Positions 44,417-54,768 are shown, numbered from the stretch's first letter. The stretch: 64,000 bases of DNA from Pseudomonadota bacterium (GCA_018242485.1 JAFEBV010000043.1:45487-109486); one strand, 5' to 3'. Notes: generated by a model not told the origin, from the sequence alone. A program made the numbers and translations.

Positions 44417-45652
44417 ATGCTGACCCACCCACCGCTGTCGCTGTACGTCCACATCCCGTGGTGCGTGCGCAAGTGCCCGTACTGCGATTTCAACTCGCAT
44501 CCGCAGCGCGGCGAATTGCCGTTCGATGCCTACGTCGATGCCTTGCTGGCCGATCTGGATCAGGACCTGCCGCTGGTATGGGGGCGCGTGGTCAGCAGCG
44601 TGTTCTTCGGCGGCGGCACGCCTTCGCTGTTTCCGCCGCAAGCAATAGACCGCTTCCTGCAACAGGCTTCCGCGCGGCTGCGCTTCGCGACGAACCTCGA
44701 GATCACGCTGGAAACCAATCCGGGCACCGCCGAGCATGGCCGCTTCGAGCACTACCTCGCCGCCGGCGTGAACCGGTTGTCGTTCGGCGTGCAGAGTTTC
44801 GACGACGGCTGCCTGCAACGGCTCGGGCGCATCCACGATGCCGCGCAGGCGGAAGCAGCGGTGAAGCTCGCGCAGGACGCCGGCTACCGCAATTTCAACA
44901 TCGACCTGATGTACGCGCTGCCGGGGCAGAGCCTGATGATGGCCGAGCACGACATCGAACGCGCGCTGACGCTGCGGCCCACGCACCTGTCGCACTACCA
45001 GCTCACGCTGGAACCGGAGACCGCGTTCGCGGCGCGGCCGCCGGCGGGCATCCCCGACGTGGACGCCGCGTGGGACATGCAGGAACACTGCCAGCGCCTG
45101 ATCGCGCAGGCCGGCTTCGCGCACTACGAGGTCTCGGCCTACGCGCAGCCGGGCATGCAGTGCGCGCACAACCGCAACTACTGGCTGTTCGGCGACTACC
45201 TCGGCATCGGCGCGGGCGCGCATGGGAAAATCACTCTGCCGAACTACGCACCGCCGGATGCCGATGCCGAAACGGCAACCGTGCGCCATCCCGGCGGCGG
45301 AATCCTGCGGCGCTGGAAGCTCAAAGGACCAAGTGCCTACATGAAAGCCGCGACCAGCGCAACGCGCATCGGCGGCGAGGAATGGATCGACGCCGCGCGC
45401 CGCCCGTTCGATTTCATGCTCAACGCCCTGCGCCTGCCGGAAGGCTTCGACCTGCCACTGTTCGAGGCGCGCACGGGATTGCCACGTGCGGCAATCGCCA
45501 ATGAACTCACGCAGGCTTGCGAACGCGGCTGGCTGACGATCACGGGCGATCGCGTGGTGCCGACCGAACTCGGACAGCGCTTCACCAATGATGTGATCGG
45601 GTTGTTCCTGACGGAAGACGCAGGGAGAAGCAGGAGCCTCGTGTCGGGCTGA
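44417..45652 (+). CDS. hemW: HemW-family radical SAM protein (heme chaperone)
   Basis: The 411-residue protein has the radical-SAM cluster motif CVRKCPYCDF near the start (CxxxCxxC with an adjacent F), the conserved FFGGGTPSLF segment, and LETNPGTAEHGRF. It lacks the extra cysteine features of the oxygen-independent coproporphyrinogen oxidase HemN and matches the short HemW branch, which acts as a heme chaperone. Length is about 20 residues above average because of a small insertion around PDADAETATVRHPG. Confidence 0.93.
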   Translation: MLTHPPLSLYVHIPWCVRKCPYCDFNSHPQRGELPFDAYVDALLADLDQDLPLVWGRVVSSVFFGGGTPSLFPPQAIDRFLQQASARLRFATNLEITLETNPGTAEHGRFEHYLAAGVNRLSFGVQSFDDGCLQRLGRIHDAAQAEAAVKLAQDAGYRNFNIDLMYALPGQSLMMAEHDIERALTLRPTHLSHYQLTLEPETAFAARPPAGIPDVDAAWDMQEHCQRLIAQAGFAHYEVSAYAQPGMQCAHNRNYWLFGDYLGIGAGAHGKITLPNYAPPDADAETATVRHPGGGILRRWKLKGPSAYMKAATSATRIGGEEWIDAARRPFDFMLNALRLPEGFDLPLFEARTGLPRAAIANELTQACERGWLTITGDRVVPTELGQRFTNDVIGLFLTEDAGRSRSLVSG

Positions 45653-45882
45653 GTGCGGCGCCGCCTCTCGCAATCCGCGTCGATTCCCGCTTACAGTGCA
45701 TACCCATGCGCGCGATGGTCGTGGCCAACGACGCCCATCGAATGCCGATTCCGTATGTGGCGATCCGAACCTGTCCTGCCCCTTTCGAAGAAACCGTTTT
45801 CGGCGATCCTGCGAAACCATGAACGGAACCCTGCCGGATCGATGATTCGGCATAACCACGAAGACCGAAGGCCGATGCGACG

Positions 45883-46065
45883 ATGACCAGAACCGTACGC
45901 ATCATCCTGCTCCTGCTGCCCTTCGTGCTCACCTTGTGGGTGCCGCTGTACAACGCCAATGCGCCCGCGCTGTGGGGTTTCCCGTTTTTCTACTGGTATC
46001 TGTTCGCGTGTTTGTTCGCGCTGCCGGCGATCCTGTGGCTGGCTGATCGCGGGGCACGCCGATGA
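45883..46065 (+). CDS. DUF3311 small membrane protein
   Basis: The 60-residue protein has two hydrophobic helices (RIILLLLPFVLTLWVPLYN and FYWYLFACLFALPAILWLAD) and the NxxxPxLxGFPFFYWY core of DUF3311. Such proteins are regularly encoded upstream of sodium:solute symporters, and their coding regions overlap here (ATGA). It is presumably a small partner or assembly factor of the transporter. Confidence 0.9.
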   Translation: MTRTVRIILLLLPFVLTLWVPLYNANAPALWGFPFFYWYLFACLFALPAILWLADRGARR

Positions 46066-47591
46066 ACAGCGCGATCCACTGGACTGCGTGGTGGGTGTTC
46101 GCCGCGTTCTTCGCGCTGGTCACCGTGCTGGGTTTTCTCGCCGCGCGCTGGAAGAAGGCCGACTTGAACCATCTCCATGAATGGGGACTGGCCGGGCGAC
46201 GCTTCGGCACCGTCATCACCTGGTTCCTGATCGGCGGCGACATCTACACCGCCTACACCGTGATCGCAGTGCCGGCGATGGTGTATGCCAAGGGCGCGAT
46301 GGGTTTCTTCGCCATGCCCTACACGATCACCGCCTACGTGATTTTCTTCGTGGCCATGCCGCCGCTGTGGAACGTCTGTCGCCGCCACGGCTACGTCACC
46401 CTCGCCGATTTCGTCGCAGGCCGCTACGGCAGCCGCTGGCTGGCGCTGGCGATCGCGCTGACCGGGGTGCTGGCGACCATGCCCTACATCGCCCTGCAAC
46501 TGGTCGGCATGCAGGTGGTGTTCGCGGCGATGGGCTTCGGCGGCCTGCATGCCGGTGGCGAGATCGCGCTGGTGGTGGCCTTCCTCGTGCTGGCGCTGTA
46601 CACCTACTCGAGCGGGCTGCGCGCGCCGGCGTTGATCGCTTTCGTCAAAGACGCGATGCTGTACATCTTCGTGATCGCCGCGGTGGCGGTGATCCCGGCC
46701 AAGCTCGGCGGCTACGGCGCGATCTTCAAGGCCGCAGGCAGTGCCTTCGCCGCCCGCCACGACGGCGGCGGCCTGCTGCTGCATCCGGGCCAGTACCTGC
46801 CCTTCGCCACCCTCGCGCTGGGCTCGGCCGGGGCCTTGCTGCTGTATCCGCACGCCACCACCGGCGTGCTCGCCGCATCCAGCGCGCAAACCCTGCGCCG
46901 CAACGCGATCCTGCTGCCGGCCTACTCCGTGGCGCTGGGATTGATCGCATTGATGGGCTACATGGCGCTCGCCGCGCATGTGGACGCCCGTGGCAGCGCG
47001 ATCGTGCCGGCACTGGTCATGCACAGCTTCCCGGAATGGTTCGCCGGCTTCTGCTTCGCCGCGATCGCTCTGGGCGCGCTGGTGCCGGCGGCGATCATGT
47101 CGATCGGTGCGGCCAATCTGGTCACCCGCAACATCTGGAAGCCTTTCGTCGATCCGGACATCGATGCGCGCGGCGAGGCGAAGGTGGCCAAGGTCACCTC
47201 GCTGCTGGTGAAGTTCGGCGCGCTGCTGTTCGTGCTCGGGCTGTCGCAGGATCTGGCCATCAACCTGCAACTGCTGGGCGGGATCTGGATGCTGCAAGCC
47301 TTTCCGGCGGTGGTGTTCGGCCTGTACACGCGCTGGTTACGCGCCGGCCCGCTGCTCGCCGGCTGGGCGGTGGGCATGCTCGCCGGCACCGGCCTGAGCT
47401 GGATGCAGGGCTGGTCGAGCGGCGTGAAGACGACATGGCTGGTGCCGGGCGTGGGCGTGATCTATCTGGGCATCGTGGCGCTGGTCGCCAACGTCCTCGT
47501 CGCCGCGCTGCTGACCGCGATCGCCAACGCACGCCACGCGCCACAGACCGTCGACGCGACCGCGACGGGGGATTACGCCGACGCTACGTGA
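46062..47591 (+). CDS. sodium:solute symporter family permease (MctP-like)
   Basis: The 509-residue protein has about 13 hydrophobic helices and typical SSS sequences: GRRFGTVITWFLIGGDIYTAYT, LADFVAGRYGSRW, and MSIGAANLVTRNIW. Its pairing with DUF3311 suggests the MctP-type monocarboxylate (lactate, pyruvate, alanine) transporters, but the substrate is not fixed by sequence. ATGA overlap with the preceding small protein shows translational coupling. Confidence 0.9.
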   Translation: MNSAIHWTAWWVFAAFFALVTVLGFLAARWKKADLNHLHEWGLAGRRFGTVITWFLIGGDIYTAYTVIAVPAMVYAKGAMGFFAMPYTITAYVIFFVAMPPLWNVCRRHGYVTLADFVAGRYGSRWLALAIALTGVLATMPYIALQLVGMQVVFAAMGFGGLHAGGEIALVVAFLVLALYTYSSGLRAPALIAFVKDAMLYIFVIAAVAVIPAKLGGYGAIFKAAGSAFAARHDGGGLLLHPGQYLPFATLALGSAGALLLYPHATTGVLAASSAQTLRRNAILLPAYSVALGLIALMGYMALAAHVDARGSAIVPALVMHSFPEWFAGFCFAAIALGALVPAAIMSIGAANLVTRNIWKPFVDPDIDARGEAKVAKVTSLLVKFGALLFVLGLSQDLAINLQLLGGIWMLQAFPAVVFGLYTRWLRAGPLLAGWAVGMLAGTGLSWMQGWSSGVKTTWLVPGVGVIYLGIVALVANVLVAALLTAIANARHAPQTVDATATGDYADAT

Positions 47592-47672
47592 ACATTGTGC
47601 GGTAGATTCATCGAGCTGCAACGATGCGATCCTCACATCCCTAGCAGATTCGACTCGAGCCGGAGCCTGTTC

Positions 47673-48053
47673 ATGACCGACTTGCTCGAAGAACGGTTCT
47701 CATTCATCGACGACATCGCCGTAGTCCGCCTTGCGGGTGCGATGAGTGGGCAGCACGCGATCCACTGGGTTGGCGAATGTCTGGCGTGGGCGCGCCAGCG
47801 TCGTTACCGCCGGTTGATGGTGGTGCTCACCGACGCGACCGGGTTCGCCGCCCCCAGTCTGGCCCTGCGCGTGGAGATGATCCGCGAATGGGCGGGGGCA
47901 GCCGCGCACGAGGTCGCCGTGGCAATGGTGTGCCGCCCGGAGTTCATCGATCCGCAGAAATTCGGAATCGCCGTCGCCGCTGGTTTCGGCATGGTGGCCA
48001 ATGTATTTTCCGACGCCGACGAGGCGCTTGCGTGGCTGCGCGAGCAGCCCTGA
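47673..48053 (+). CDS. STAS/SpoIIAA-like protein
   Basis: This 126-residue single-domain protein starts at an ATG with a GGAG eight bases upstream. The core phrases RFSFIDDIAVVRLAGAMSG, RLMVVLTDATGFAAPS and FGMVANVFSDADEALAWL match the STAS/SpoIIAA-like fold. Proteins of this type often regulate or form partners of phosphorylation-dependent or lipid-linked pathways; no partner is visible here. It converges on the FHA-cyclase gene with a 15-base gap. Confidence 0.75.
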   Translation: MTDLLEERFSFIDDIAVVRLAGAMSGQHAIHWVGECLAWARQRRYRRLMVVLTDATGFAAPSLALRVEMIREWAGAAAHEVAVAMVCRPEFIDPQKFGIAVAAGFGMVANVFSDADEALAWLREQP

Positions 48054-48068
48054 ACCGGCCTCGTGGTA

Positions 48069-48980
48069 TCAGCCCGCGCGGCCGGATTCGCAGTCGAAGC
48101 GCACCAGCAACTCGCCGTTGAGCGCCGCGCCCTTGCCCAGGCTGATCGTGCCGGACTTGCGCAGGTGCACCTCGTCGCGGCTCAGGCGCAGTTCGTCGTC
48201 GGTGCCGAGCTTGACCCAGGTGCCATTGGTCGAGCGGTCGGAGAGCACGAAATGCCCGCGCTTGTACTCGATGGAGGCGTGGGTGCGGCTGATCCAGTCG
48301 GCGGCCACCGCGAGGTTGTTGGTGGACTCGCGGCCCAGCGTGAAGGGATCGGACTCGGGCGTGAGCTCGATCACCTGGTCGCGGAAGCGCAGCACCAGTT
48401 TGGTCGGCGCGGAAGGATCGGCGGCCATGGTGCGCACCGCGCGCTGCACCGTGGTCATGCCGGAGGTGTCCTCCTGCCAGATCACGTCCACGATCTCGAT
48501 CGGCAACAATTTGCCGCTCACCCGCGCGCGGCCGAGGCTGCGCACGCTGATCGGCGGGCCGGTCAGCTCGCGCAATGAGGATGCGGTGGTGACGATCTGT
48601 TCGCGCTTGGCCAGCGAGGTCATGCGTGCGGCGACATTGACCGCATCGCCGAACACGTCGTTGTCCTCGAATAGCGCCTCGCCGTGATGCAGGCCGATGC
48701 GGATGCCGAGGTTGTCGCGGACGAAGTCGATGTCGCGCGCCATCCTGCGCTGCATGTCGCAGGCCGCCAGCACGCCTTGCAGGGCGCTGCGGAAGGTGCA
48801 CATGATCTCGTCGCCGATGGTCTTGATGACCCGGCCGCCGTGGGAATTGCACACCTCGGTGAGGGCGTTGAGGACACTGGCGATCAAGCGACGCGCCTCG
48901 ACGTCGCCGCGCTGCTCGAAGAGCCGCGTGCTGCCGCTGACATCGGCGAACAGGATGGTGCAGGGCTGGGTGGCTGGCAT
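48069..48980 (-). CDS. class III nucleotidyl cyclase with C-terminal FHA domain
   Basis: The N-terminal half is a class III cyclase: TILFADVSGSTRLFE with metal-binding Asp, TIGDEIMCTF with the second Asp, and RIGLHHGEALFED. The C-terminal half is a forkhead-associated domain with LGRESTNNLAV, ISRTHASIEYK and SDRSTNGTWV, carrying the Arg, Ser, His and Asn needed to bind phosphothreonine. The protein should make cAMP (or cGMP) in a phosphorylation-dependent complex. The start is uncertain: MPATQPCTI is used, but the frame is open upstream with further Met codons, none with a clear Shine-Dalgarno. Confidence 0.9.
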   Translation of the reverse strand: MPATQPCTILFADVSGSTRLFEQRGDVEARRLIASVLNALTEVCNSHGGRVIKTIGDEIMCTFRSALQGVLAACDMQRRMARDIDFVRDNLGIRIGLHHGEALFEDNDVFGDAVNVAARMTSLAKREQIVTTASSLRELTGPPISVRSLGRARVSGKLLPIEIVDVIWQEDTSGMTTVQRAVRTMAADPSAPTKLVLRFRDQVIELTPESDPFTLGRESTNNLAVAADWISRTHASIEYKRGHFVLSDRSTNGTWVKLGTDDELRLSRDEVHLRKSGTISLGKGAALNGELLVRFDCESGRAG

Positions 48981-49150
48981 GCGCAAATGATAGGCCAGCG
49001 GAGGGGGCTGGGTCACCATCATGGAAGAACGGCGGCTTGAGGCGGGTTCGGCCATGATCCGCAGTCCATTTCCTGACGACTCCGGGAACCCGGTCTCATG
49101 CGGATTTCAGCGATCCCGGGAACGATCCAGGGGATCTGTGGACTTCAGGA

Positions 49151-49227
49151 TGGTCGGGACGGCGGGATTTGAACCCACGACCACCTGCCCCCCAGGCAGG
49201 TGCGCTACCAGACTGCGCTACGCCCCG
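49151..49227 (-). tRNA. tRNA-Pro(GGG)
   Basis: On the minus strand an acceptor stem CGGGGCG pairs with CGTCCCG, a D-arm and a GTTCAAATC T-loop follow, and the anticodon loop of a 5-bp stem reads CTGGGGG, giving anticodon GGG for proline. CCA is encoded. Length is 77 bases including CCA. It lies 120 bases past the merR-family gene, so it may be cotranscribed with the ihfA operon. Confidence 0.95.
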
Positions 49228-49348
49228 ACGAAAAACGCGAACTCGTCACGCGCCTTGGCGGGACGAGCTTCCCGTGGGCAATGCCACGGGTTCGACGGTG
49301 TGGATTATACGGCTTCGGCCGGCGCTTGGCGCGCCCGCGTGGAAGATG

Positions 49349-49708
49349 TCATGGCCGGCGCAGCAGTTGCAGCACGTCTTCCAGTTCCTGTCGAACCTGC
49401 CGCACGATTTGCGCGGACAGATTGTTTTCCTCGCGCGCGACCTCGCCTTCCAGCCGCTGGCGCGCGCCGCCTATGGTGTAGCCGTTTTCGTACAGCAGGC
49501 CGCGGATCTGCCGCACCATCAGCACCTCGTGGCGCTGGTAGTAGCGGCGGTTGCCGCGCCGCTTGGACGGCTTGAGCGAGGGGAACTCGGTTTCCCAGTA
49601 GCGCAGCACGTGCGGCTTGACGTCGCACAGTTCGCTCACCTCACCGATGGTGAAGTAGCGCTTGGCCGGGATCGGCGGAAGCTCGCGGTTGCTGCCCGGA
49701 TCAAGCAT
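49349..49708 (-). CDS. MerR-family transcriptional regulator
   Basis: The 119-residue protein has the MerR winged-helix N-terminus [21 protein letters not shown], then [21 protein letters not shown] and a coiled-coil helix. No cysteine-rich effector domain follows, so its signal is unknown. This short MerR gene after ihfA is a standard arrangement in gammaproteobacteria (pheT-ihfA-merR). It overlaps the end of ihfA by eight bases. Confidence 0.92.
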   Translation of the reverse strand: MLDPGSNRELPPIPAKRYFTIGEVSELCDVKPHVLRYWETEFPSLKPSKRRGNRRYYQRHEVLMVRQIRGLLYENGYTIGGARQRLEGEVAREENNLSAQIVRQVRQELEDVLQLLRRP

Positions 49709-50012
49709 GACTGTTCTCGAGTGCGGCGGCGTGGGCTTCCACGCGCTCCTTGAGTTTGTGGCCGGGGCGGAAGGTGACCACGGTGCGCGCGGAAATCGGG
49801 ATCTCCTCGCCCGTCTTGGGATTGCGGCCCGGGCGCTGGTTTTTCTTGCGCAATTCGAAATTGCCGAAGCCCGACAGCTTGACCTGCGCGCCGCTTTCGA
49901 GCGACTCGCGCAGCACGTCGAAATAGGCATCGACGAATTCCTTCGCCTCGCGCTTGTTGAGACCGACGTCCGCGTACAACTTTTCGGCCATCTTCGCCTT
50001 GGTCAAGGCCAT
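49701..50012 (-). CDS. ihfA: integration host factor subunit alpha
   Basis: The start [20 protein letters not shown] is preceded by AGAGG with good spacing and matches the usual start of IHF-alpha. The 103-residue protein carries the DNA-bending arm core [18 protein letters not shown]. The frame continues upstream through 27 extra residues ([20 protein letters not shown]) to an ATG that overlaps the pheT stop (ATGA), so a longer, N-terminally extended isoform is possible. IHF bends DNA in replication, recombination and transcription. It is in the pheST operon as usual. Confidence 0.93.
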   Translation of the reverse strand: MALTKAKMAEKLYADVGLNKREAKEFVDAYFDVLRESLESGAQVKLSGFGNFELRKKNQRPGRNPKTGEEIPISARTVVTFRPGHKLKERVEAHAAALENSHA

Positions 50013-50089
50013 CGCATCGGCCTCTGCCGACGCCTGCTGCACGGGATGTTTTGCTTCGGTCGTCTTGGTCGCCATGTCCATCACTTGGG

Positions 50090-52513
50090 TCATCCACGCA
50101 ACACCGCTGCGCAATCGCGACCGAGGGCGGCGATCGCCGCAGCCACCGCAGCGTCCGCATCGCGGTCTGTCAGCGTGCGCGAAACGTCTTGCAAAATCAA
50201 GCCTATAGCAACGCTCCTTGTGCCCGGTTCGAGGCCTTTCCCGCGATACACGTCGAACAGATGAACCTCGTGCAACAGCGCACCCAGCGCGTTTTTCAGG
50301 CAGTCTTCCAATGCCGCCCACGTCACCGCATCCGGGACGACGAGCGCCAGATCCCGGCGGACGGACGGGAAGCGCGAGAGCGCCCCGGCAGCGGGAATCG
50401 CGCGTGCCGCCAGCGGCTGCACGTCCATCTCGAAGACCACCACTTCGGTGTCCAGATCCAGCGCCTTGAGCAGCCGCGGGTGCAAGTGACCGATGCAACC
50501 GAGGCGTGTTTCGTCCTTCCAGACCTCGGCCGAGCGTCCCGGATGCAGCCACGCCACGTCGGCAGCGACGAAACGCAGCGCGCCCTTGCCGGACAGCGCA
50601 GCCAAACTCTCCAGATCGCCCTTCAGATCATGAAAATCGACCTCGCGCGCGCCTACGCCCCATTGCTCGGCCGCCGCGCTGCCGCAGGCCACCGCTGCGA
50701 TGCGCTGGGTTTCCTGTGGCGCCAAACCGGCTGGGGCCGAGTCCCGAGACCCGAGTCCCGAGTCCCGGTTACAGAACACCCTTCCGACCTCGAACAGCCG
50801 CACCCGCGACTGCTGACGGGCGCGGTTGCGCGCCAGCGCCTGCACCAGCCCCGGCAACAGCGACGTGCGCATGACGGCCAGTTCCGTGCTGAGCGGATTG
50901 GCCAATGGCACCGCAGCGGCATCCAGCGACCATGCAGCGAGCAACGCCGCATCGACGAAGGCAAAGTTGATCGCTTCGCGGAAGTCGCGTGCGGCGAGTT
51001 GCCGGCGCAGGTCGGATTCGGGTACGCGGCCCTCGGGATCGGCGGCGATGCGGATCTCGCCGGCGGGCATCGCCACCGGGATCGCTTCATAACCGTGGAT
51101 GCGCGCGATCTCCTCGATCAGGTCTTCCTCGATGGCGATGTCGAAACGGCGGCTGGGCGGAGTGACCCGCCAGCCGTCGGCAACGGCTTCGACATCCATG
51201 CCGAGCGCGCGCAGGATGCGTTCGACCTCGCCGTCGGCGACCACGATGCCGAGCACGCGGGCGAGCCGCGCACGCCGCAGATTCACCTGCGACAGCACTG
51301 GCAGATCGCCCGCACGCACAACATCCATCAGCGGGCCGGGTACGCCGCCGGCGATGTCGAGAATCAGGCGCGTGGCGTATTCGACCGCCAGCGGCGGCAG
51401 CTGCGGATCGACGCCGCGTTCGAAGCGGTGCCCAGCGTCGGTGTGCAGGCCGAGCTTGCGGCTGCGCCCGACGATGGCCGCAGGTGCCCAGTGCGCGGCC
51501 TCGAGGAAGACGTTGCGGGTGGCATCGGTGACGCGCGTATCGTGACCGCCCATGATGCCGCCCAGCGCGACCGCGCGGCTGCCGCGCCCCTGCGGGCTGT
51601 CGGACACGACGAGGAAATGCTCATCGAGCGTGGCTTGTCGGCCGTCGAGCAAATGGATGTCCTCGCCCGCGCGCGCGCGGCGCACCACGACCGGGCCGTG
51701 CAGCGTGTGCAGGTCGAAGGCGTGCATCGGCTGGCCGAGTTCGAGCATCACGTACTGGGTGACATCGACGAGGAAGCTGATCGGGCGCACGCCGCTGCGG
51801 CGCAGGCGCTCGGCCATCCACGCCGGGGTGGCGACGTTGGCATCGACGCCCTCGATGACGCGGCCGGCGAAACGCGGCACGTCGGCGCCGGCATCCAGTT
51901 CCACCGTCAGCGTGCGCGTGCTGCGCGCCGATACCGGCTCGGTCTTCAGCGGATGCACGACGCCCGCGAAGGCGGCGGCGACATCGTGGGCGATGCCGCG
52001 CACGGAAAAACAATCCGCGCGATTGGGGGTGAGCTTGAGTTCGATGCTCGCATCGGGCAGGCGCAGATACTGCGCCAGCGGCGTGCCGACCGGCGCGTCG
52101 GCGGGCAGTTCCAGCAGCCCGGACGCATCCGCGTCGATGCCCAGCTCCTTCGCCGAACACAGCATGCCGAAGCTCTCCACCCCACGCAGCTTCGCCGGCT
52201 TGATCTGCATCCCGCTTGGCAGGCTCGCGCCCACCGTCGCCAACGGCGCGATCAATCCTGCGCGTGCGTTCGGCGCACCGCAGACGATCTGCAGCATCTC
52301 GCCGCCGGCATCCACGCTGCACACCTGCAGGCGATCGGCCTCGGGGTGCTTGGCGCAGGACACGATCTTCGCCACCACCACCCCGGGCAGCGGCCCGCCG
52401 ATGGGTTCGACGCCTTCGACTTCCAGCCCGATCGCGCTCAGGCGCTCGACCAACACCGCGTGGGTGGCATCGATGGCGACGGTGTCGCGGAGCCAGGTTT
52501 CGCTGAATTTCAT
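50090..52513 (-). CDS. pheT: phenylalanine--tRNA ligase subunit beta, with in-frame repeat insertion
   Basis: The 807-residue product begins [12 protein letters not shown] and has the domain order of PheT: tRNA-binding B1, B3/B4, B5 and the catalytic-like core, ending with the anticodon-binding fold (FRKA-like [16 protein letters not shown]). It pairs with PheS in a heterotetramer that charges tRNA-Phe and edits Tyr-tRNA. Unusually, after FEVGRVF the sequence [17 protein letters not shown] is encoded by four near-perfect CCCGAGT heptamers, absent from typical PheT. The insertion keeps the frame and lies in what should be a surface loop between strands. The stop overlaps the first possible ihfA start. 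Confidence 0.95.
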   Translation of the reverse strand: MKFSETWLRDTVAIDATHAVLVERLSAIGLEVEGVEPIGGPLPGVVVAKIVSCAKHPEADRLQVCSVDAGGEMLQIVCGAPNARAGLIAPLATVGASLPSGMQIKPAKLRGVESFGMLCSAKELGIDADASGLLELPADAPVGTPLAQYLRLPDASIELKLTPNRADCFSVRGIAHDVAAAFAGVVHPLKTEPVSARSTRTLTVELDAGADVPRFAGRVIEGVDANVATPAWMAERLRRSGVRPISFLVDVTQYVMLELGQPMHAFDLHTLHGPVVVRRARAGEDIHLLDGRQATLDEHFLVVSDSPQGRGSRAVALGGIMGGHDTRVTDATRNVFLEAAHWAPAAIVGRSRKLGLHTDAGHRFERGVDPQLPPLAVEYATRLILDIAGGVPGPLMDVVRAGDLPVLSQVNLRRARLARVLGIVVADGEVERILRALGMDVEAVADGWRVTPPSRRFDIAIEEDLIEEIARIHGYEAIPVAMPAGEIRIAADPEGRVPESDLRRQLAARDFREAINFAFVDAALLAAWSLDAAAVPLANPLSTELAVMRTSLLPGLVQALARNRARQQSRVRLFEVGRVFCNRDSGLGSRDSAPAGLAPQETQRIAAVACGSAAAEQWGVGAREVDFHDLKGDLESLAALSGKGALRFVAADVAWLHPGRSAEVWKDETRLGCIGHLHPRLLKALDLDTEVVVFEMDVQPLAARAIPAAGALSRFPSVRRDLALVVPDAVTWAALEDCLKNALGALLHEVHLFDVYRGKGLEPGTRSVAIGLILQDVSRTLTDRDADAAVAAAIAALGRDCAAVLRG
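50736..50767. repeat. in-frame heptamer insertion inside pheT
   Basis: Four 7-bp units (GCCGAGT, CCCGAGA, CCCGAGT, CCCGAGT) and part of a fifth lie in phase. The unit is identical to that in the long array at the right end of the window. Translated on the pheT strand it yields Arg-Asp-Ser-Gly-Leu-Gly-Ser type residues. Confidence 0.85.
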
Positions 52514-52521
52514 GGGAGTGC

Positions 52522-52620
52522 CGTGAATCGTGAATGGTGAATAGTGAATGGTGAAAAGCGAATGCAAATGCTCAGAGGCTGCTGCTCTGACGATTCACGA
52601 TTCACGATTCACCATTCACG
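52522..52620. repeat. inverted heptamer-array element between pheS and pheT
   Basis: Five units of TGAATNG-type (TGAATCG, TGAATGG, TGAATAG, TGAATGG, TGAAAAG; 52524-52558) face four units CGATTCA, CGATTCA, CGATTCA, CCATTCA (52591-52618). Between them TCAGAG pairs with CTCTGA. The whole can fold into one imperfect hairpin of about 97 bases in the operon transcript, or as a cruciform. Confidence 0.85.
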
Positions 52621-52624
52621 GCTT

Positions 52625-53623
<999 letters not shown>

Positions 53624-53654
53624 CTACTCGATGCAAGAAATGACACCAGAGTGC

Positions 53655-53757
53655 GTCATTCCCGCGGTTTTCAACAGCCGCAGGCTGGTCAAGCGGGAAT
53701 CCAGCGTCGTTACGAATCAGACAAGTCACTGGATCCCCGCCTTCGCGGGGATGACGA
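53655..53757. repeat. REP-like palindromic element between rplT and pheS
   Basis: GTCATTCCCGCGG and CAAGCGGGAATCCAG flank a variable core, followed by ATCCCCGC-CTTC-GCGGGGAT (53733-53740 with 53745-53752) and ATGACGA. The GTCATTCCCGC / GGGAATCCAG phrase is characteristic of dispersed proteobacterial palindromes. Confidence 0.65.
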
Positions 53758-53804
53758 ACAACAGCTATGCAGAAGGTCATCTTGCGACGGACTCCCTAAA
53801 GCAA

Positions 53805-53832
53805 ACGGGGAAGGACTTTCGCCCTTCCCCGT
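53805..53832 (-). terminator. possible terminator or attenuator after rplT
   Basis: On the minus strand ACGGGGAAGG pairs with CCTTCCCCGT in a perfect 10-bp stem with an 8-base loop, followed by TTTGCTTTAG. It starts about 27 bases past the rplT stop and could partly uncouple pheST from the ribosomal genes. Confidence 0.65.
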
Positions 53833-53858
53833 CGTATCGCTACTGCGTACTGCGATGC

Positions 53859-54218
53859 TTACGCGGCGAGGGCGCTCTTGGCCTTCTCGGCCAGTTTGCC
53901 GAACGCGGCGATGTCGTGCACCGCGATGTCGGCCAGCACCTTGCGGTCGAGCTCGATGTGGGCCTTCTTCAGCCCGTTCATCAGGCGGCTGTAGCTCAGC
54001 CCGAACTGGCGCGCACCCGCGTTGATGCGGACGATCCACAGCGCGCGGAACTGGCGCTTGCGCTGCTTGCGGCCGATGTAGGCGTACTGCGCGGCCTTGG
54101 TGACCGCCTGCTTGGCGACGCGGAAGACCTTGCGGCGCGCGTTGAAATAGCCCTTGGCGGCGCTGATGACTTTCTTGTGACGGCGGCGCGCCATCACACC
54201 ACGTTTGACTCGTGCCAT
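53859..54218 (-). CDS. rplT: 50S ribosomal protein L20
   Basis: The 119-residue protein starts [18 protein letters not shown] and contains the L20 signature [19 protein letters not shown] followed by [15 protein letters not shown]. It is an early-assembly 23S rRNA-binding protein and an autoregulator of its operon in other gammaproteobacteria. It follows rpmI by 13 bases. Confidence 0.98.
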   Translation of the reverse strand: MARVKRGVMARRRHKKVISAAKGYFNARRKVFRVAKQAVTKAAQYAYIGRKQRKRQFRALWIVRINAGARQFGLSYSRLMNGLKKAHIELDRKVLADIAVHDIAAFGKLAEKAKSALAA

Positions 54219-54231
54219 GGTTCAGCCCTCC

Positions 54232-54429
54232 TCAGAGATAGGGAAGCATGCGATCCAGACGCCCCGCATCCTCGGCGCGCACATGCATCGTGCCGCGGAG
54301 GTTGCGTTTGCGCTTGGTCGCCTTCTTGGTGAGGATGTGGCTGCGGTTGGCATGACCGCACTTGTACTTGCCCGACGCGGTTTTGCGAAAACGCTTCGCC
54401 GCCGCCCGGTTGGTCTTGATCTTCGGCAT
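54232..54429 (-). CDS. rpmI: 50S ribosomal protein L35
   Basis: The 65-residue protein [20 protein letters not shown], with [17 protein letters not shown], is unmistakable L35. It is usually preceded by infC; here the 339 bases upstream contain no infC, so this is the first gene of the visible transcription unit. Confidence 0.98.
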   Translation of the reverse strand: MPKIKTNRAAAKRFRKTASGKYKCGHANRSHILTKKATKRKRNLRGTMHVRAEDAGRLDRMLPYL

Positions 54430-54768
54430 GGGATGTCCTTTCGGTTTTTATGTCACTGGCCCGGGCGCCCCTTTCTTTTTGGTTCTTGTGCGACTGCGTC
54501 GCAAAGACCCAAAAAGCTGGGAGTCTTTCCGTCCTGCCTGGCCGGCTTGTTCGCTCCGTTTCGAGGGTATCCCTCGGCCGGCGGCGGATCCATGGTGCAG
54601 CGCCCGACGCATGCCGGGCCGCTTATTATGTCAGCGGTTGCAATGTCCTGCAAATCATGCGGTTGACAGGCCGCAACCGCACGACGCCTGCGTCCATCGC
54701 AAACCGCGGCTGTCGCAGACGAAAACGCCGGGCAGCGCCCGGCGTTGCGATCAGTGCAAAACCGGCGC
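54430..54768. other. spacer upstream of rpmI lacking infC
   Basis: This region separates rpmI from pilU. It should contain the operon promoter and perhaps a leader for L20 control. It includes the convergent-looking pilU terminator. No initiation factor 3 gene and no other coding sequence is visible. Poly-T/A and GC stretches near 54469-54510 may form local hairpins. Confidence 0.6.
54724..54746 (-). terminator. rho-independent terminator of pilU
   Basis: AACGCCGGGC and GCCCGGCGTT form a perfect 10-bp stem with an AGC loop, ending in a TTTT run on the minus strand, 23 bases past the pilU stop. Confidence 0.8.

Noticed and set aside
49151..49227. Plus-strand tRNA reading
   Set aside because: The plus-strand sequence shows the reverse complement of a T-loop; the cloverleaf with the right invariant bases and CCA exists only on the minus strand.
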